From contig USGR01000036.1 of the NCBI GenBank assembly GCA_900554165.1, positions 1 to 7,595 of the forward strand: a stretch of 7,595 bases of DNA, in the 5' to 3' direction. Under the pieces are notes generated by a model that was not told the origin of the DNA, did no database searches, and saw only the letters and a program-made list of their open reading frames with translations. Positions within the stretch are counted from its first letter, which is position 1; the number at the start of each line of letters is the position of its first letter. Positions 6,802 through 7,595 of this stretch are shown here, one piece after another. This stretch comes from an uncultured Oscillospiraceae bacterium. GTDB lineage: Bacteria; Bacillota_A; Clostridia; Oscillospirales; Acutalibacteraceae. A program made the translations under genes and the position numbers.

Positions 6802-6807
6802 ATCACC
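6802..6807 (-). promoter_or_regulatory. Ribosome binding site of the permease, over the ATPase stop
   Basis: Minus-strand GGTGAT overlaps the TGA stop of the ATPase (6805-6803) and lies 6 nt before ATG 6795. It pairs with the 3' end of 16S rRNA and suggests translational coupling of the two transporter subunits. The alternative TTG at 6822 lies inside the ATPase gene with no such site. Confidence 0.6.
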
Positions 6808-7595
6808 ACTCAATCTCTTCAACAGGCGTTGCTGTGCCGTTCTTTTCTATAGATGAAATTTCACCGCTCTTTACACTTATAACGCGATCCGCCATGGCGG
6901 TAAGCGCATGGTTGTGCGTTATTATAATCACCGTCATGTTATTCGCTCTGCTTGTATCCTGCAAAAGTTTTAAAATAGACTTGCCCGTCTTATAGTCCAG
7001 CGCGCCGGTAGGCTCATCGCACAGCAGCAGCTTAGGACGCTTGGCAAGCGCCCTTGCAATGGCGACGCGCTGCTGCTCACCGCCGGAAAGCTGCGCCGGA
7101 AAATTTCCGGTGCGGTCCTTAAGTCCTACCTGCTCAAGCACCGCCGCCGCATCAAGGGAATCCTTACTGAGCTGAGCCGCTATTTCAACATTTTCTATCG
7201 CTGTAAGATTAGGTATAAGATTATAAAACTGAAATACAAAGCCTATGTCATAGCGCCGATAATCTGTCAGCTGCCGCTTATTAAACTTTGATATATCTAC
7301 TCCGTCTACCGTTACACTGCCCGACGTAAGAGAATCCATGCCGCCTAAAATATTAAGCAGCGTCGTCTTTCCTGCACCGGTGCGGCCGACGATGGCGACC
7401 CGGCTGCCGGCAGGGACATGCAGCGTGATGTCCTTCCTCAGCGGCCGCCCCGGCTCATAGCCGAAACGCACATGGTCAAAGCGCACATCGCCGCGCAGCT
7501 CCACCAGCTCCACGCTTCCATCAGCGCGAGGATGCCGCCATGCCCACATCCCGCTGTTCTGCACACATTCATACAAGGAGCCATCGCTGCGGCGC
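6803..7595 (-). CDS. ABC transporter ATP-binding protein, 5' end outside the window, chimeric N-terminal part
   Basis: The frame is open to the window edge, so this is the C-terminal part of a longer frame; a TTG at 7576 is the first internal start and is used for numbering (257 residues). It binds ATP and drives the FtsX-type permease encoded just downstream. Seen: Walker [10 protein letters not shown] (64-72), Q-loop FVFQFYNL with Gln116, signature LSGGEQQR (163-170), Walker B LLLCDEP (183-189), D-loop GALD (191-194) and His221 in ITHN; all catalytic residues are intact. From [15 protein letters not shown] onward it is a MacB/LolD-type ATPase. Before that, [15 protein letters not shown] and [19 protein letters not shown] are typical of the nucleotide domain of an exporter with fused membrane and ATPase domains. 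GC jumps from about one third (7201-7260) to about 67% (7381-7560). A genuine partner of the permease would normally start about 40 residues before Walker A. Confidence 0.85.
   Translation of the reverse strand, partial: RRSDGSLYECVQNSGMWAWRHPRADGSVELVELRGDVRFDHVRFGYEPGRPLRKDITLHVPAGSRVAIVGRTGAGKTTLLNILGGMDSLTSGSVTVDGVDISKFNKRQLTDYRRYDIGFVFQFYNLIPNLTAIENVEIAAQLSKDSLDAAAVLEQVGLKDRTGNFPAQLSGGEQQRVAIARALAKRPKLLLCDEPTGALDYKTGKSILKLLQDTSRANNMTVIIITHNHALTAMADRVISVKSGEISSIEKNGTATPVEEIEW
7360..7595. other. GC-rich foreign-looking segment with a join at Walker A
   Basis: The last about 215 bases are about 67% GC (41/60, 41/60 and 39/60 in successive 60-base lines from 7381), against 20/60 at 7201-7260. 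The change falls on the Walker A codons (7387-7361), the most conserved sequence shared by all ABC ATPases. The segment encodes exporter-type residues and a Trp-rich stretch (GMWAWRHP) upstream. It is either a chimeric contig end or a recombined allele. Confidence 0.6.

Overview
The window looks like chromosomal DNA of a spore-forming, moderately AT-rich member of the Firmicutes, most likely an uncultured Clostridia-type anaerobe. The grounds are two forespore spoVA genes (spoVAC and spoVAD), strong GGAGG-type ribosome binding sites, frequent ATA isoleucine codons, short intergenic terminators with T tracts, and AT-rich spacers. All recognisable genes are on the minus strand, so transcription runs from right to left.

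Layout from right to left: (1) 7595-6803, the 3' part of an ABC-transporter ATPase, open at the window edge. (2) 6795-4336, its large FtsX/MacB-type permease, 7 nt downstream of the ATPase stop, so the two form an operon. (3) A strong terminator at 4155-4124, then a sigma-G-like promoter and spoVAC (4040-3597). (4) A 164-bp gap containing a hairpin over the spoVAC stop, then spoVAD (3432-2428), closed by a 19-bp hairpin at 2314-2355. (5) A 511-bp stretch (1803-2313) with no intact gene; 1994-2310 reads like a broken protein-coding remnant. (6) A 500-residue phosphohexomutase (1802-300), followed by its terminator (207-246) and a second hairpin (37-69) at the left edge.

Functionally these are three units: an ABC export or peptide-resistance-type transporter, part of the SpoVA channel that moves Ca-dipicolinate into the developing spore, and a sugar-phosphate mutase for envelope or storage polysaccharide metabolism. 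Nothing in the sequence ties them into one pathway; the terminators suggest separate transcription.

I do not see a clear new multi-gene system. The best leads are: a sharp composition and family switch inside the ATPase at its Walker A motif (about 67% GC exporter-type sequence joined to lower-GC MacB-type sequence), which is either a chimeric contig end or a real recombinant; a decayed unidentified reading frame between spoVAD and the mutase; the absence of spoVAE from its usual place after spoVAD; and a non-canonical phosphate-binding loop in the mutase.
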